A DNA stretch of 64,000 nt, taken from the NCBI RefSeq assembly GCF_000145255.1, contig NC_014394.1:2294001-2358000 (forward strand), written 5' to 3'. The stretch comes from Gallionella capsiferriformans ES-2 (lineage in GTDB: Bacteria > Pseudomonadota > Gammaproteobacteria > Burkholderiales > Gallionellaceae). Every line of letters starts with the position of its first letter. Positions within the stretch are counted from its first letter, which is position 1. The position numbers and the translations under genes are program-made. The notes beneath the pieces were generated by a model. That model ran no database searches and was not told where the DNA came from. It was given only the letters and a program-made list of their open reading frames with translations. Shown here piece after piece: positions 19,876-28,896 of the stretch.

Positions 19876-20351
19876 GACTTATCCAATTCTGCCAAGATTT
19901 GATCAATTTTCGCAGGCGTCAGACGCCCGCAAAGCTTTTTATTGTTGATCGTCATCAGCGGTGCATCCTTGCACGCGCCCATGCACTCACCCTCACGCAT
20001 CCCGTACTTTCCGTCTGCGGTAACTTCACCAAAACCGATACCCAGCTTTGACGTCAAATACGCGACCGTATCCGCCGAACCACATAAAGTACAGGAAAGA
20101 TTGGTGCACACCGTCAGGGTAGTTTTCCCCATCGGTTTTAAGTTATACATATGGTAGAAAGTCGCGACCTCATACACCGCCATTTGCGGCATACCGAGGA
20201 AGGCGGCAATGTCAGCCATGTCCTCTGTTGCGATCCAACCCTTTTCATCCTGCACGAAACGCAAGGCAGACATCACGGCGGATTGTTTCTGGTCGACCGG
20301 ATATTTTTTGAGTTCGCGGTTGATTTGCTCTTGTATATTTGCGGATAACAT
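19872..20351 (-). CDS. nuoE: NADH-quinone oxidoreductase subunit E
   Basis: 159 residues, thioredoxin-like fold with the four cysteines of cluster N1a: [10 protein letters not shown] and [11 protein letters not shown]. Forms the NADH-oxidising tip with NuoF. Its start touches the nuoD stop and its stop overlaps nuoF, so translation is coupled on both sides. Confidence 0.97.
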   Translation of the reverse strand: MLSANIQEQINRELKKYPVDQKQSAVMSALRFVQDEKGWIATEDMADIAAFLGMPQMAVYEVATFYHMYNLKPMGKTTLTVCTNLSCTLCGSADTVAYLTSKLGIGFGEVTADGKYGMREGECMGACKDAPLMTINNKKLCGRLTPAKIDQILAELDKS

Positions 20352-21604
20352 TATCGGTCTATCTCTCCAAAAACAATGTCCTGCGTACCGATGATGGTCA
20401 CAACGTCAGCGATCATATGCCCGCGTGCCATTTCATCGAGGGCTGCCAGATGAGGGAACCCCGGCGCACGTATCTTTAAACGGTAAGGTTTGTTGGCGCC
20501 ATCTGACACCAGATAAATACCAAACTCACCCTTAGGATGTTCAACCGCCGCATACGCTTCACCTTCCGGCACGCGCATCCCTTCGGTAAACAGTTTGAAG
20601 TGATGGATCAACTCTTCCATGTTCTGCTTCATGGATTCACGTCCCGGCGCGGCATACTTGTGATTGCTGGTCATCACAGGGCCTGGATTCACGCGCAGCC
20701 AGTCGATACATTGTTTGATGATGCGATTGGACTGGCGCATTTCTTCAACGCGTACCAGATAGCGGTCGTATGAGTCACCATTCACGCCGACAGGCACATC
20801 GAAATCGACCTTGTCGTAAGCTGCATAAGGCTGCTTCTTGCGCAAATCCCACTCAACACCCGAGCCGCGCAACATCGGCCCTGTCATGCCTAAAGCCAGC
20901 GCACGCTCCGGCGTCACGATGCCAATACCGACTGTACGCTGTTTCCAGATACGGTTGTCGGTCAGCAGCGTTTCATATTCATCGACATAGGTCGGGAAGC
21001 GGCGCGTGAAATCTTCCAGAAAATCGAGCAGGGAGCCCTGACGATTCGCATTCATCTTCTTCACTGCCGCTGCATTGTGTATCTTGGAGGCTTCGTACTG
21101 AGGCATGGTATCGGGCAGATCACGATAGACACCACCCGGACGATAGTAGGCCGCATGCATACGCGCGCCGGACACCGCCTCATAGGCATCCATCAAATCC
21201 TCGCGTTCCCGGAAGCAATACAAAAAGACCGTCATCGCGCCGATATCCAGACCGTGCGCGCCGAGCCACATCAGATGGTTCAGAATGCGGGTAATTTCAT
21301 CGAACATCACACGGATGTATTGAGCACGCAAAGGCACGTCGATGCCTGCCAGCTTTTCTATCGCCTGCACATAGGCATGCTCGTTACACAGCATCGACAC
21401 ATAATCGAGTCGATCCATATACGGCACGGATTGCAGGAACGTCTTATGTTCGGCCAGCTTTTCAGTTGCACGGTGCAACAAGCCGATATGCGGGTCGGCA
21501 CGAACAATCACCTCACCATCGAGCTCCAACACCAGGCGCAATACACCATGCGCGGCAGGATGCTGCGGACCAAAATTCATTGTGTAATTCTTGATTTCAG
21601 GCAT
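20351..21604 (-). CDS. nuoD: NADH-quinone oxidoreductase subunit D
   Basis: 417 residues from the ATG at 21604 ([20 protein letters not shown]), the start usual for this family; a longer in-frame extension upstream is rejected. It is related to NiFe hydrogenase large subunits and forms the quinone-binding site with NuoB. Unlike its neighbours, it is not tightly joined to the upstream gene: a gap of about 117 bases holds a 34-codon leader ORF that begins with a copy of the first codons of nuoD. Confidence 0.97.
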   Translation of the reverse strand: MPEIKNYTMNFGPQHPAAHGVLRLVLELDGEVIVRADPHIGLLHRATEKLAEHKTFLQSVPYMDRLDYVSMLCNEHAYVQAIEKLAGIDVPLRAQYIRVMFDEITRILNHLMWLGAHGLDIGAMTVFLYCFREREDLMDAYEAVSGARMHAAYYRPGGVYRDLPDTMPQYEASKIHNAAAVKKMNANRQGSLLDFLEDFTRRFPTYVDEYETLLTDNRIWKQRTVGIGIVTPERALALGMTGPMLRGSGVEWDLRKKQPYAAYDKVDFDVPVGVNGDSYDRYLVRVEEMRQSNRIIKQCIDWLRVNPGPVMTSNHKYAAPGRESMKQNMEELIHHFKLFTEGMRVPEGEAYAAVEHPKGEFGIYLVSDGANKPYRLKIRAPGFPHLAALDEMARGHMIADVVTIIGTQDIVFGEIDR

Positions 21605-21712
21605 GGTTACCTCGCACGCAGCGCACAATGAATTTCTGCGCAGGACAACAAAAACAAACCAACGCCCGCAGGGCGGCCGGAGCTAAATGTGTAATTCTTG
21701 ATTTCAGGCATG
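21581..21712 (-). repeat. Exact 25-bp direct repeat around the nuoD start
   Basis: Bases 21581-21605, covering the nuoD ATG and its first eight codons, recur identically at 21688-21712 in the nuoC-nuoD gap. The copies are offset by 107 bases. Each starts with the same ATG on the minus strand. Confidence 0.9.
21607..21711 (-). CDS. 34-residue leader ORF before nuoD
   Basis: Starts at the duplicated ATG at 21711, begins MPEIKNYT exactly as NuoD does, then reads through 26 unrelated residues ([16 protein letters not shown] and on) to a TAA that ends 2 bases before the nuoD ATG. That position suits translational coupling. Whether it is translated, or is only a duplication scar, is unknown. It is too short for ordinary gene finders. 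Confidence 0.4.
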   Translation of the reverse strand: MPEIKNYTFSSGRPAGVGLFLLSCAEIHCALRAR

Positions 21713-21721
21713 AGTGCGTCC

Positions 21722-22318
21722 TTAATTACAACCGTAGGTTTCTTCGCGGATGATACGCGGCGTCACTTCTCGGGGTTCAACGGTAACTGGCTGATACACC
21801 ACACGCTGCTGTTCTGCGTCATAGCGCATTTCAACGTGACCCGAGATCGGAAAGTCTTTCCTGAATGGATTTCCGACAAAACCATAGTCGGTCAGGATGC
21901 GGCGCAGATCCGGATGTCCGGTAAAAATAATACCAAACAAATCAAACGCTTCGCGCTCAAACCAATTGGCCCCTGCCCAAACGGGCGTAACGGAAGCCAG
22001 CACTGGAAAATCGTCTTCTTCGGCAAATATGCGAACGCGCAGGCGACGGTTATGAACGACAGACAGCAACTGATATACAACCGCAAAGCGACGACCTTCC
22101 CATGCACCCTCACCGTATTCGGAATAGTCCATCCCGCACAGATCAGTCATCTGCGTAAACTGCAAATTTTCCGCGTCGCGCAACTTGGTCAGCACAGGCA
22201 GCATGTCAACCGCGCGGACAACGATGGTGGTCTCTCCCAGTCGTTCCTGTACGCTCAGCAACTGGTCCGACAGTAAGGCTTCCAGCGCTTCACGCAATGA
22301 TATTTTATCGGTCGTCAT
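21722..22318 (-). CDS. nuoC: NADH-quinone oxidoreductase subunit C
   Basis: 198 residues from the ATG at 22318, chosen because AGGGGTG lies about 7 bases upstream; a GTG at 22327 overlapping the nuoB stop is the alternative. 30-kDa subunit of the peripheral arm, with the conserved [20 protein letters not shown] and [19 protein letters not shown] region. It binds NuoD; here it is a separate gene rather than a nuoCD fusion as in Escherichia coli. Confidence 0.96.
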   Translation of the reverse strand: MTTDKISLREALEALLSDQLLSVQERLGETTIVVRAVDMLPVLTKLRDAENLQFTQMTDLCGMDYSEYGEGAWEGRRFAVVYQLLSVVHNRRLRVRIFAEEDDFPVLASVTPVWAGANWFEREAFDLFGIIFTGHPDLRRILTDYGFVGNPFRKDFPISGHVEMRYDAEQQRVVYQPVTVEPREVTPRIIREETYGCN

Positions 22319-22323
22319 CAAGT

Positions 22324-22806
22324 TCACCCCTGGCGCGCGATGGTGTTAGTGCGCTTAATCTTGTTCTGCAATTGGATCAGCCCGTACAGCAAGGCTTCGG
22401 CAGTCGGAGGACAACCCGGCACATAGATATCGACAGGAACGATACGGTCGCATCCGCGCACGACAGAATACGAGTAGTGATAGTAACCGCCGCCGTTTGC
22501 ACAGGAACCCATCGAGATCACCCAACGCGGCTCTGACATCTGGTCGTAAACTTTACGCAACGCAGGGGCCATTTTATTGCACAGCGTGCCTGCGACGATC
22601 ATCACGTCGGACTGTCTCGGACTGGGACGGAACACAATACCAAAACGATCCAGATCGTAACGCGATGCACCCGCCTGCATCATTTCAACCGCACAGCAGG
22701 CCAGACCGAACGTCATCGGCCACAGAGAACCGGTACGCGTGTAATTGATAATGGTGTCGAGTGTCGTTGTGACGACGCCCTTCTCCAAAATGCCTTCTAT
22801 TCCCAT
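22324..22806 (-). CDS. nuoB: NADH-quinone oxidoreductase subunit B
   Basis: 160 residues from the ATG at 22806 ([10 protein letters not shown]), matching the usual betaproteobacterial N-terminus; this overlaps the end of nuoA by 10 bases. Holds the terminal 4Fe-4S cluster N2 next to quinone: [23 protein letters not shown] and [12 protein letters not shown] supply the cysteines. Confidence 0.96.
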   Translation of the reverse strand: MGIEGILEKGVVTTTLDTIINYTRTGSLWPMTFGLACCAVEMMQAGASRYDLDRFGIVFRPSPRQSDVMIVAGTLCNKMAPALRKVYDQMSEPRWVISMGSCANGGGYYHYSYSVVRGCDRIVPVDIYVPGCPPTAEALLYGLIQLQNKIKRTNTIARQG

Positions 22807-23153
22807 TCCAAGGCCCCTTTCATCCACTCATAGACAAAACCAACCACGAGGATAGCCAAAAAGATCATCATGGAAACGTAACCGAACATGCCGATTTCCT
22901 TGAGCACGATCGCCCAGGGGAAAAGAAATGCAATTTCAAGATCGAACAGAATGAACAGAATGGCGACGAGGTAATAACGCACGTCGAACTTCATACGCGC
23001 ATCTTCAAAGGCCTCAAAGCCACATTCATAGGGAGATAGTTTTTTCGCATCCGGACGATGCGGAGCAGCCAGCCTGCCCAGAACAATCGGAACTACACCA
23101 AAAGCCAACCCGACACAGATGAACAACAGTACCGGAAAATAGTTTTCCAACAT
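22797..23153 (-). CDS. nuoA: NADH-quinone oxidoreductase subunit A
   Basis: 118 residues, three membrane helices, with the conserved loop [21 protein letters not shown] that reaches the quinone cavity. First gene of the operon, so the operon promoter should lie in the 23154-23790 gap. Confidence 0.96.
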   Translation of the reverse strand: MLENYFPVLLFICVGLAFGVVPIVLGRLAAPHRPDAKKLSPYECGFEAFEDARMKFDVRYYLVAILFILFDLEIAFLFPWAIVLKEIGMFGYVSMMIFLAILVVGFVYEWMKGALEWE

Positions 23154-23791
23154 TGAGCTTCCCCCCTCAGTACAAGACTCGTGACCAACCCGTAGAGTTG
23201 AGTCCGAATCACTTTGTGCGATTTCAGGCTGCCATGACGGCAGATATCAACTTAATTTTTTATTATTATTGCTGCTGCTTGTGAATTTCACAGCTATTTG
23301 AAGACTGCGAGCCTTCATTATTTACTGCCTTTGCGATGGATAAACCGCGACATTAATGCAACATACTGTTTTGGTTTATTTATTTTAAATCACAGAATTT
23401 TTTTACCGTTTCTGCGACCATCATTTTTTTCCACTGAAATAATTATAGCTTTAAACAGCTCCTAGCCTCAATGGTTGTTTTGAGTTTTGGTGACACTCTT
23501 TAGGTAACAGCCTGATTTCATCAGCAATTAATTTACATTCCAGTGAAATATTTTTCCGTTGATAACACACGCAAAACAGCGACTGACAGCGACAGCCCGC
23601 ACTCAATCATGCGCACTACCGCCCTACACCACATAACAGACCACAGCGCCAGCTCTGATAAGGTAGTCATAACGAATCTATTAACCCCATATCGTTTGTT
23701 CGCCATAGACAGTAGAACTTGCGAGCGTTATCGAATTCTCATCCAGCAAAGGGAATGATTGCATCTTCATCGACATTATTGAGTCGTAAAA
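23154..23791. other. AT-rich leader region upstream of nuoA
   Basis: About 640 bases without a convincing gene; presumably it holds the nuo promoter and leader. Long A/T runs lie at 23250-23450. A 71-codon frame at 23543-23758 on the plus strand has no recognisable features and is judged spurious. I could not assign a specific promoter with confidence. Confidence 0.5.
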
Positions 23792-23813
23792 AAGCCCCAT
23801 ATTACAGGGGCTT
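23792..23813 (-). terminator. Orphan tRNA-type terminator at the left end of the element
   Basis: AAGCCCC, loop ATATTACA, GGGGCTT, followed on the minus strand by a T run. It sits just beyond a 17-base copy of the tRNA-Leu 3' end, so it was probably the original terminator of tRNA-Leu before the element inserted. Confidence 0.7.
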
Positions 23814-23822
23814 AATTAACTA

Positions 23823-23839
23823 CATTGGTGCGATGGGGA
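23823..23839. repeat. Left attachment-site copy (tRNA-Leu 3' end)
   Basis: CATTGGTGCGATGGGGA matches CATTGGTGCGGATGGGGA at the 3' end of the intact tRNA-Leu at 31387-31404 apart from one missing G. The flanking GGGCTTAATT is also shared at both ends. Confidence 0.75.
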
Positions 23840-23885
23840 AACCAGACATTCATTGTAACGACTTGATGTGTAAGTATTAATTTTT

Positions 23886-23948
23886 GGTCACAAGTGATTT
23901 TGTGACCTAATTTGTGACTTATGAATTTTTTACTGCCAAATGGTCACC
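23886..23948. repeat. Candidate integrase arm-type sites, left end
   Basis: GGTCACAA, TTTTGTGACC, TTTGTGAC and GGTCACC occur within 63 bases. The same motif recurs near the other end (31187-31253), consistent with integrase arm-binding sites; assignment is by position and repetition. Confidence 0.5.
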
Positions 23949-23970
23949 TATATATAAGGTATAAAACTGG

Positions 23971-24357
23971 CTATTCACTCACCGGCCGCACACCTGTTGC
24001 AATGGCGTTTGCGCGCCCAATCAGATCTATGCGAACCGCGACCGTATTGTCAGAAGCGAATGCCTGACTGAACAGAAAACTGTATTGATCTTGCTTGGTG
24101 GATAGCTCTTTCAGCTTAGCCAGCAGCATTTCATTCGTTACGGTGGCGGTCGGTTTGGGTGCTGGCTGACCCGACAGGCTCAACAGCAAGTCCTCCAAGA
24201 CTTGATTCAAGTTAGCCGCATTCGTGTCGATCTTGCGTTTTTTTAACGCCTCGACGGCTTCATCGGACAGAAAAAATGTCCTCTGGCGCTTCCCCGACGA
24301 CTTCATCTGGTCACGGAATTTCTTCTGACGAAGCTCTGCTGAGTTCTGCTCATTCAT
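23971..24357 (-). CDS. Small hypothetical protein, possible ribbon-helix-helix DNA-binding protein
   Basis: 128 residues. The N-terminal third is very basic (LRQKKFRDQMKSSGKRQRTF), followed by FFLSDEAVEALKKRKIDT, which resembles a ribbon-helix-helix strand-helix start, and a leucine-rich stretch LNQVLEDLLLSLSG. The C-terminal half is variable. It lies 11 bases after the other small gene, on the same strand, so the two are probably co-transcribed. A role in partitioning, copy control or repression of the element is plausible but not shown. Confidence 0.6.
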   Translation of the reverse strand: MNEQNSAELRQKKFRDQMKSSGKRQRTFFLSDEAVEALKKRKIDTNAANLNQVLEDLLLSLSGQPAPKPTATVTNEMLLAKLKELSTKQDQYSFLFSQAFASDNTVAVRIDLIGRANAIATGVRPVSE

Positions 24358-24368
24358 TCACTTTCCCC

Positions 24369-24770
24369 TTATTTGTTAGTTAATTTTTGAATCTCGACCA
24401 TCAGAGAATTTCCGACAATCTTCAAATTATTTTTGTTCGACTCGCGTGATTCCTCGATAGCTTTAATAAGTTGATCCTCTGTCTCCGATAAATTGACAAC
24501 AGATTCTTGCCTGAGCGTTTCGATCTCGATCTTCATTGACTCAACTTCTGTTTCGAATTCAACAGCCAATTTTGCGAAGAGCATATCGAATTCTTTCTGA
24601 ACCGCCGCCTTCGTTTCGTCTCGAATTTCTGCGACAGCGGCATCCCGCCATATTGATTGACGGATGATTTCTGCCTGAGATACACCAAGTCGAATTGCTT
24701 GTTCGCGAACATGAGCTAGTTCGGCCGGTTGTAATCTTATACTCGTGTGCTTACTCATGTTTAGCTCCAT
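24369..24770 (-). CDS. Small protein with CopG-like ribbon-helix-helix N-terminus and coiled coil
   Basis: 133 residues; MSKHTSIRLQPAELAHVREQ then AIRLGVSQAEIIRQSIWRDA fit a ribbon-helix-helix DNA-binding domain (residues 5-45). The rest (45-130) is a charged, heptad-like helix, a likely coiled coil. In-frame starts exist at residue 1 and at M5; M5 (MSKHTS) may be the true one. Upstream is a short AT-rich stretch with TTATTTTA repeats that could be its own operator. It is the first of a two-gene operon and is a candidate plasmid-type regulator. Confidence 0.65.
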   Translation of the reverse strand: MELNMSKHTSIRLQPAELAHVREQAIRLGVSQAEIIRQSIWRDAAVAEIRDETKAAVQKEFDMLFAKLAVEFETEVESMKIEIETLRQESVVNLSETEDQLIKAIEESRESNKNNLKIVGNSLMVEIQKLTNK

Positions 24771-25009
24771 ATTATAAAATAATGTTACATGGTAATGTTA
24801 TTTTATATGCAGTCAAGCGTTATTTTACAGTTACACCGTAACAGAATGTTTTTTCAAATGCTCGCTCTGGGCTTTGGGTCAAAAAATTAATTATTGAATT
24901 TTCCTTGGGTCGTGATTTGCCGTGCATTTGATAAATTGATAGTTCAATTCACAACAGTCATTAAAATATAATTTTTTTCGATTGCTGAACATTTTTTGCT
25001 AAATTTTTC

Positions 25010-25120
25010 GGGGCACACCGGAAGCCTTATAGAATATGGCGATTTGGGTCTTTTTGGAATCAAGATGGGGCACAAAAATCAGTAAGGTGGGGCACACCGG
25101 AAGCCATATAGAATATGGCG
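25010..25120. repeat. Pair of 32-bp direct repeats in the element
   Basis: Copies at 25010-25041 and 25089-25120, starting GGGGCACACCGGAAGCC and ending GAATATGGCG, differ at one base. A third partial copy (GGGGCACA) lies between them at about 25067. Candidate iterons. Confidence 0.75.
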
Positions 25121-25195
25121 GGTATGGGGTTTTAGTGTGCCACGTAGTGGTGCGTGATGTGTGCCGTTTTTTCTATGAGTATTTTTATTAAGAAA

Positions 25196-25267
25196 TGAGA
25201 CCGAAGGGCGAAATTTTTTAATAAAAAAGTTAATGTAGATTTGAAAGTTTAAGACCGAAGGGCGAAA
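25196..25267. repeat. Repeated motif GACCGAAGGGCGAAA
   Basis: Two copies, at about 25198-25212 and 25253-25267; the second occupies the loop of a long hairpin. Confidence 0.6.
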
Positions 25268-25288
25268 AACTTTTAAGTCGACATTAAC
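25229..25288. repeat. Long hairpin with 22-bp stem
   Basis: GTTAATGT pairs with ACATTAAC at the outer end, and the stem continues inward for 22 positions with two mismatches, leaving a 16-base loop that contains the GACCGAAGGGCGAA motif. It could be a replication-origin hairpin or a structured transcript. Confidence 0.65.
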
Positions 25289-25736
25289 GGTAAGAGATAG
25301 AAAAGACGATGAGGAGAGTAACGACGAATGAAATAAGTTTTTTAAATTCTTTGGTTGAGGGTTCAAATCTGGTTTGAGAATGTCGGCGCGGCTAATCAAA
25401 AAAAATGCAGTGGCTTTTTTTTGAAAACGATCTGGGCTGGTTGCCTCATTTTTGTCTAAACGAAAAAATTGCAGTGGCATTTTTTCTTCAACATAGGGGC
25501 GTTTTTCCCGTTCACAGTCAAAAACACAAACTATAAGACTAGACCGCCTCCGGCAGGGCAGGGAATGATTCCCTGCACCCCGTCGAGTGGGAGGGGATGC
25601 CTCATTCGCGGCTTCCCCTGCCCCTCAACACTCCCCACCCTATCCCCTGTAGGCTGGTCGAAATGCGCGGCAATACTTTGGGCAATTCTTCGGGCAGCTA
25701 AAATCAATTCTAAGGCAGGTGTTTGGGCAAACGAAC

Positions 25737-26168
25737 TTACCCTAAGGTTTGCGCAAACTGTTGCGCCAAGGCCTTCGAGCGAAAATCCGCTCTACGCGTT
25801 TTAAAAAATACCCCCTTTGCTGACTGCGTCAGTCGAGCGAAGCTCGATAAACAAAGGGTTTTGCCTGTCGGCAAATATTTGTTAAAACTTGCCTTCGCGT
25901 GTGATAAATCACACTCCAGCGCTACGCTTGGGGGTCGCCGTGAAAATCCCACGGCCAATACGGAATACCGAACTCCTCGTGTACCACTCCGAATTCCATC
26001 CGTCTTGGCCGTGGCATAAAACGCCACTATGGCGACTGGGCTAGACGCCCCCCGTGCAAAATAAGCATCGGCGCGCTTTGCTTGCTCAGCGTTATTTTTT
26101 CGGCTCCCCCCGAGGCAATCGCGCTGGACGCACTCACTTAATCGCCACGCTTCGCTCTTGTGGCTCAC
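25737..26168 (-). CDS. Doubtful ORF over the hairpin-rich segment
   Basis: 143 codons on the minus strand, beginning MSHKSEAWRLSECVQRDCLG and containing VAIVAFYATAKTDGIRSGTR. I do not recognise a domain. Similar short frames are, in my recollection, often called beside integrases of P4-type islands, but I cannot verify that here. Much of it overlays perfect palindromes, so the coding appearance may be incidental to a structured DNA or RNA function. Low confidence that it is translated. Confidence 0.25.
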   Translation of the reverse strand: MSHKSEAWRLSECVQRDCLGGSRKNNAEQAKRADAYFARGASSPVAIVAFYATAKTDGIRSGTRGVRYSVLAVGFSRRPPSVALECDLSHAKASFNKYLPTGKTLCLSSFARLTQSAKGVFFKTRRADFRSKALAQQFAQTLG

Positions 26169-26377
26169 TTAATCGCGCTCGTCGCGCTCACTCCAGCATT
26201 CGCTTTCAGCTCATCATGCTTGGGTTTTCATGCATAGCCTAGGATGGGGGGTATGGGGGCGTGGCAATGAACGCACCCATTAGGTATGGGCTTAGCCCAT
26301 CCCAAGCCATCAGGGCGCGGGAGTGGTGGTCTTAGGACAAGGCGCGAGCTACGCTCGGGTCCTTGGCCGTATGCCTT

Positions 26378-27547
26378 TTAGTGTCGGGCGGAATGCTTCG
26401 CGAACTCGACCCTCTGGAGCTGCTCGGCGGCATTCATCAATTCGGCTATTTCTTCCTTGGTAAATGTTACCGTAGGGAAAATATAGGCTTCATCGTCGAT
26501 TTGATTGGGTATTTTTGATTTTGAGTCGCTAGCCCCTGTAGGTTTATTTCGCCAACCACGTTCCACTTCTTCGTTGAAAAAATATGGTTTATCATCCGGC
26601 GTTGCCGATTTGTATGTTTTTACAGGGTGATCGTCTGGCTTCTCTGGCGAGATATAGCCAATATCCGACCAGTGGGGTGATATTTCCTTCTTCATCGTGC
26701 ATACCTCCGGTTTTGAATTGGCTTTTCTTGGATAATTAGGAATAACTGCACCTCCAGTAGAATCAGTGTTTTTCAGTACAGGTGTTAGTTTCCATTTCTC
26801 CGACTTAATGCGGATTGACTCGCCTGTGTCGGTTAGGTTGAACACGATCGTTTTGCTGTTATCGGTTGTTTCTATCTTTGTGTGAACTGGTCTTTGACGT
26901 CTCTTTATATTGAGGCCGCCATTCAATCCAATAAATGCGCAAGCGTCCCCACGATTGGCAGCGCGCCACATGTCTGCAACCAGTGGCTCGGTCGGACATT
27001 CCTTTGTTGCTCTCAGATTTCGCCACATCCCTTGGGCTGGCATGCCGATAAACTCGAATGCGCGAATGCCCCACGTACTTCGCCAAGAATCGACTGTAGC
27101 TAATTCGCCTTCGAGCTTTTCAACTGAGTTGATTGTCTTTAGTACATATTTGAATAAGTATGTGCTGGCTGTCGCGCGCCCATTATCAAGAACAAATTTC
27201 ATTCCTTGCTCTGACTTCCATTCTGGTTGGTAACGGAAGGAAGCTTCGATTGCTTGCATTTCTGTAGGATGCGCGAAAACTAGCAGGTGCCAGTGAGGGC
27301 AGCCGTCCTGATGTGGCTCAACCACTCGCACTCCAGATAGAACAATTTCTTTCTTTCTTAATCTCTCTTTTGCGTTTTTATATGCTTGTGATATCCATGC
27401 GTGCGCTTGGTCAGGGGTAGTTCCATTCCAGGTGTTTTTCCCTGCGGTTGGGTTTGGGTGCATTTGAGGCGGAGCTGTTAGCGTCAGAAAAGCCCAGCTA
27501 AGTCCTTCGGCTTTTGCATAGTTCTCCAATCCTTTACTCAAGGTCAC
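26378..27547 (-). pseudogene. Phage P2 gpA-like HUH replication initiator, C-terminal part (gene split by IS)
   Basis: The frame from 27547 holds the catalytic half of a rolling-circle initiator of the Phage_GPA group. FLTLTAPP is followed by EPHQDGCPHWHLLVF with the metal-binding HUH histidines (residues 85-87), and STYLFKYVLK has two tyrosines three residues apart (Y130, Y134), the dual-tyrosine arrangement known for P2 gpA. Its apparent GTG start is supplied by the end of the insertion sequence. Removing the insertion and one target copy joins it in frame to the fragment at 28888-29544, giving 604 residues. As it stands the whole protein cannot be made; whether the truncated C-terminal part is translated from an IS promoter is unknown. 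Confidence 0.8.
27536..27544. repeat. Target-site duplication, left copy
   Basis: ACTCAAGGT directly before the left IS end; the identical copy is at 28888-28896. Confidence 0.95.
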
Positions 27548-28887
27548 TACTGTCCGGTTAAAAATCGAATAGATTCAATTGTTTACTGATGTCCGGTTCG
27601 TCAAGATTCTGTATCGCATTTGCAACCATTTGATTTATTGGGGTTTTATCGAACATATTGACCTCAAAAAGATTCAGTAAAATCTGCTGGGAGGCAGGAA
27701 GATTGAGCTGTTTTTTGGCAATGCTGACCAGCAGGTAAACGCATATTGCGATCCAGATTTGGGATTTGACGGCATTGAGGGAATTGCCATAGAAATGTTT
27801 GATGGCAAGGTTTTGCTTGAGCCACTTGAAGAACAGTTCGATTTGCCAGCGATTTTTGTAGATATTGGCGATGGTCAGCGCGGGCAAATCGAAGCGATTG
27901 GTCAGGAACACCAAATGCTTGCCGGTTTCCGGGTCGCGGAAAGAAACCCGGCGCAGGCGTTCCGGGTAAGCGGTTTTTGATTTGGGTGTCGCCAGCAGTA
28001 TGGTTTGATCGCAGCGTAATCCAGTGGCTTTGTCCACTTCGCGCGACGCAATCCAGGTAAAGCGGAGATTGTTCTTTGCGCGGATGACAAAGGTAACTTG
28101 GCGCTGGTGTAGCGCATACAATCTGGCGAAGTGCAGGTAGCCCCGATCAATGACGACGATGGTGCCAGCGGGGAATGGGATCACGTCGAGCAGATTGACA
28201 TCGTGAACCTTGCCGGTGGTAATGGACAGAAACACAGGGATTGAACCGCGCAGATCAATGATGGTGTGCGCTTTGACGGCGGCCTTGGTTGAACGAAATT
28301 CCGCCCAGGGGAACAGCGTCAGGCACAGATCGATGGTGGTCGAGTCCATGGCGTAGAGCGGTTCTTTGAGTCCCAGGCCGATGTCCTCGTCCCGGTACAG
28401 TTCGAGCGCTATGGAGATCAAACGATGGCCGAGTGCCTCGAACAGCCGCCAGTCGCGCCGTTCGTTGGCATCGGCCAGTGTGGAACGGGATACTTTGCTG
28501 CGGATACCGATATGGTAAAGCTTGCTCTTCTGAGAATTGAGACAGGCAACCAAATCACGCAAGCCATCGCGCCGGGTCAGTTGTGCATAGGCCATGCAGA
28601 TGAATTGGCTCCATGCGGAGAAATGCTTGATCCCGTGGTTGGCGGCAAAGCGCTCGGTCAGATATTCGAAATGATTGAACGGCACGAAGTCCAGCAATTG
28701 TGCGAAAACTGTTTTGCCCCGATTCATGCTGCCGCTCCGTCTGCCGATTAAAGGGCAAACGATACGGTTTTTTAACCAAAGGCGATTCCAGATAGTATTT
28801 GAAATCGTCGGAATGCAAAAACGTGCTGAAAGCCACGTCAATAAAGGGCTACAGCGAAATGAACTTAAAATCTACCGGACAGTAGTG
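27545..28887 (-). mobile_element. IS4-family insertion sequence, 1343 bp, complete
   Basis: Terminal inverted repeats CACTACTGTCCGGT (left) and its complement ACCGGACAGTAGTG (right), flanked by a perfect 9-bp target duplication, ACTCAAGGT. It has one transposase gene filling nearly the whole element. The perfect repeats and intact transposase point to a recent insertion. Family call rests on the transposase; element name not assigned. Confidence 0.92.
27558..28727 (-). CDS. IS4-family transposase
   Basis: 389 residues from the ATG at 28727, chosen because GGAG lies 7 bases upstream and MNRGKTVFAQLLDFVPFNHF is the usual N-terminus of this group; the open frame extends to 28841 without support. 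RNase H-fold DDE residues: D128 (YAMDSTT), D194 (VVIDRGYLHF) and E297. The YREK signature Y-x2-R-x3-E-x6-K is met by Y290, R293, E297 and K304 (YKNRWQIELFFKWLK). It catalyses cut-and-paste transposition of the surrounding element. Reading frame intact. Confidence 0.93.
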   Translation of the reverse strand: MNRGKTVFAQLLDFVPFNHFEYLTERFAANHGIKHFSAWSQFICMAYAQLTRRDGLRDLVACLNSQKSKLYHIGIRSKVSRSTLADANERRDWRLFEALGHRLISIALELYRDEDIGLGLKEPLYAMDSTTIDLCLTLFPWAEFRSTKAAVKAHTIIDLRGSIPVFLSITTGKVHDVNLLDVIPFPAGTIVVIDRGYLHFARLYALHQRQVTFVIRAKNNLRFTWIASREVDKATGLRCDQTILLATPKSKTAYPERLRRVSFRDPETGKHLVFLTNRFDLPALTIANIYKNRWQIELFFKWLKQNLAIKHFYGNSLNAVKSQIWIAICVYLLVSIAKKQLNLPASQQILLNLFEVNMFDKTPINQMVANAIQNLDEPDISKQLNLFDF

Positions 28888-28896
28888 ACTCAAGGT
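28888..28896. repeat. Target-site duplication, right copy
   Basis: ACTCAAGGT, identical to the copy at 27536-27544. Confidence 0.95.

Larger units (their letters stand above)
24771..26377. other. 1.6-kb region without a convincing gene; repeats and hairpins
   Basis: The left half (24800-25470) is strongly AT-rich and has paired direct repeats and a long hairpin, listed separately. The right half (25540-26370) is GC-richer, with closely spaced short hairpins: TCGAGCGAAGCTCGA, GTGTGATAAATCACAC, CTGACTGCGTCAG, GTGGCATAAAACGCCAC and ATGGGCTTAGCCCAT. Several frames cross it, including a 143-codon minus-strand frame listed with low confidence. Position next to the HUH initiator gene makes an origin, packaging or regulatory RNA function possible. 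Confidence 0.55.

Noticed and set aside
23543..23758. 71-codon plus-strand ORF upstream of nuoA
   Set aside because: No domain, weak start and composition like surrounding non-coding DNA.
25079..25480. 133-codon minus-strand ORF across the repeats and hairpin
   Set aside because: It is low complexity, rich in F, K, S and L, and is explained by AT-rich sequence; it crosses the direct repeats.
25469..26019. Plus-strand ORFs over the hairpin-rich segment
   Set aside because: Overlapping frames with no family resemblance; likely by-products of GC-rich palindromes.
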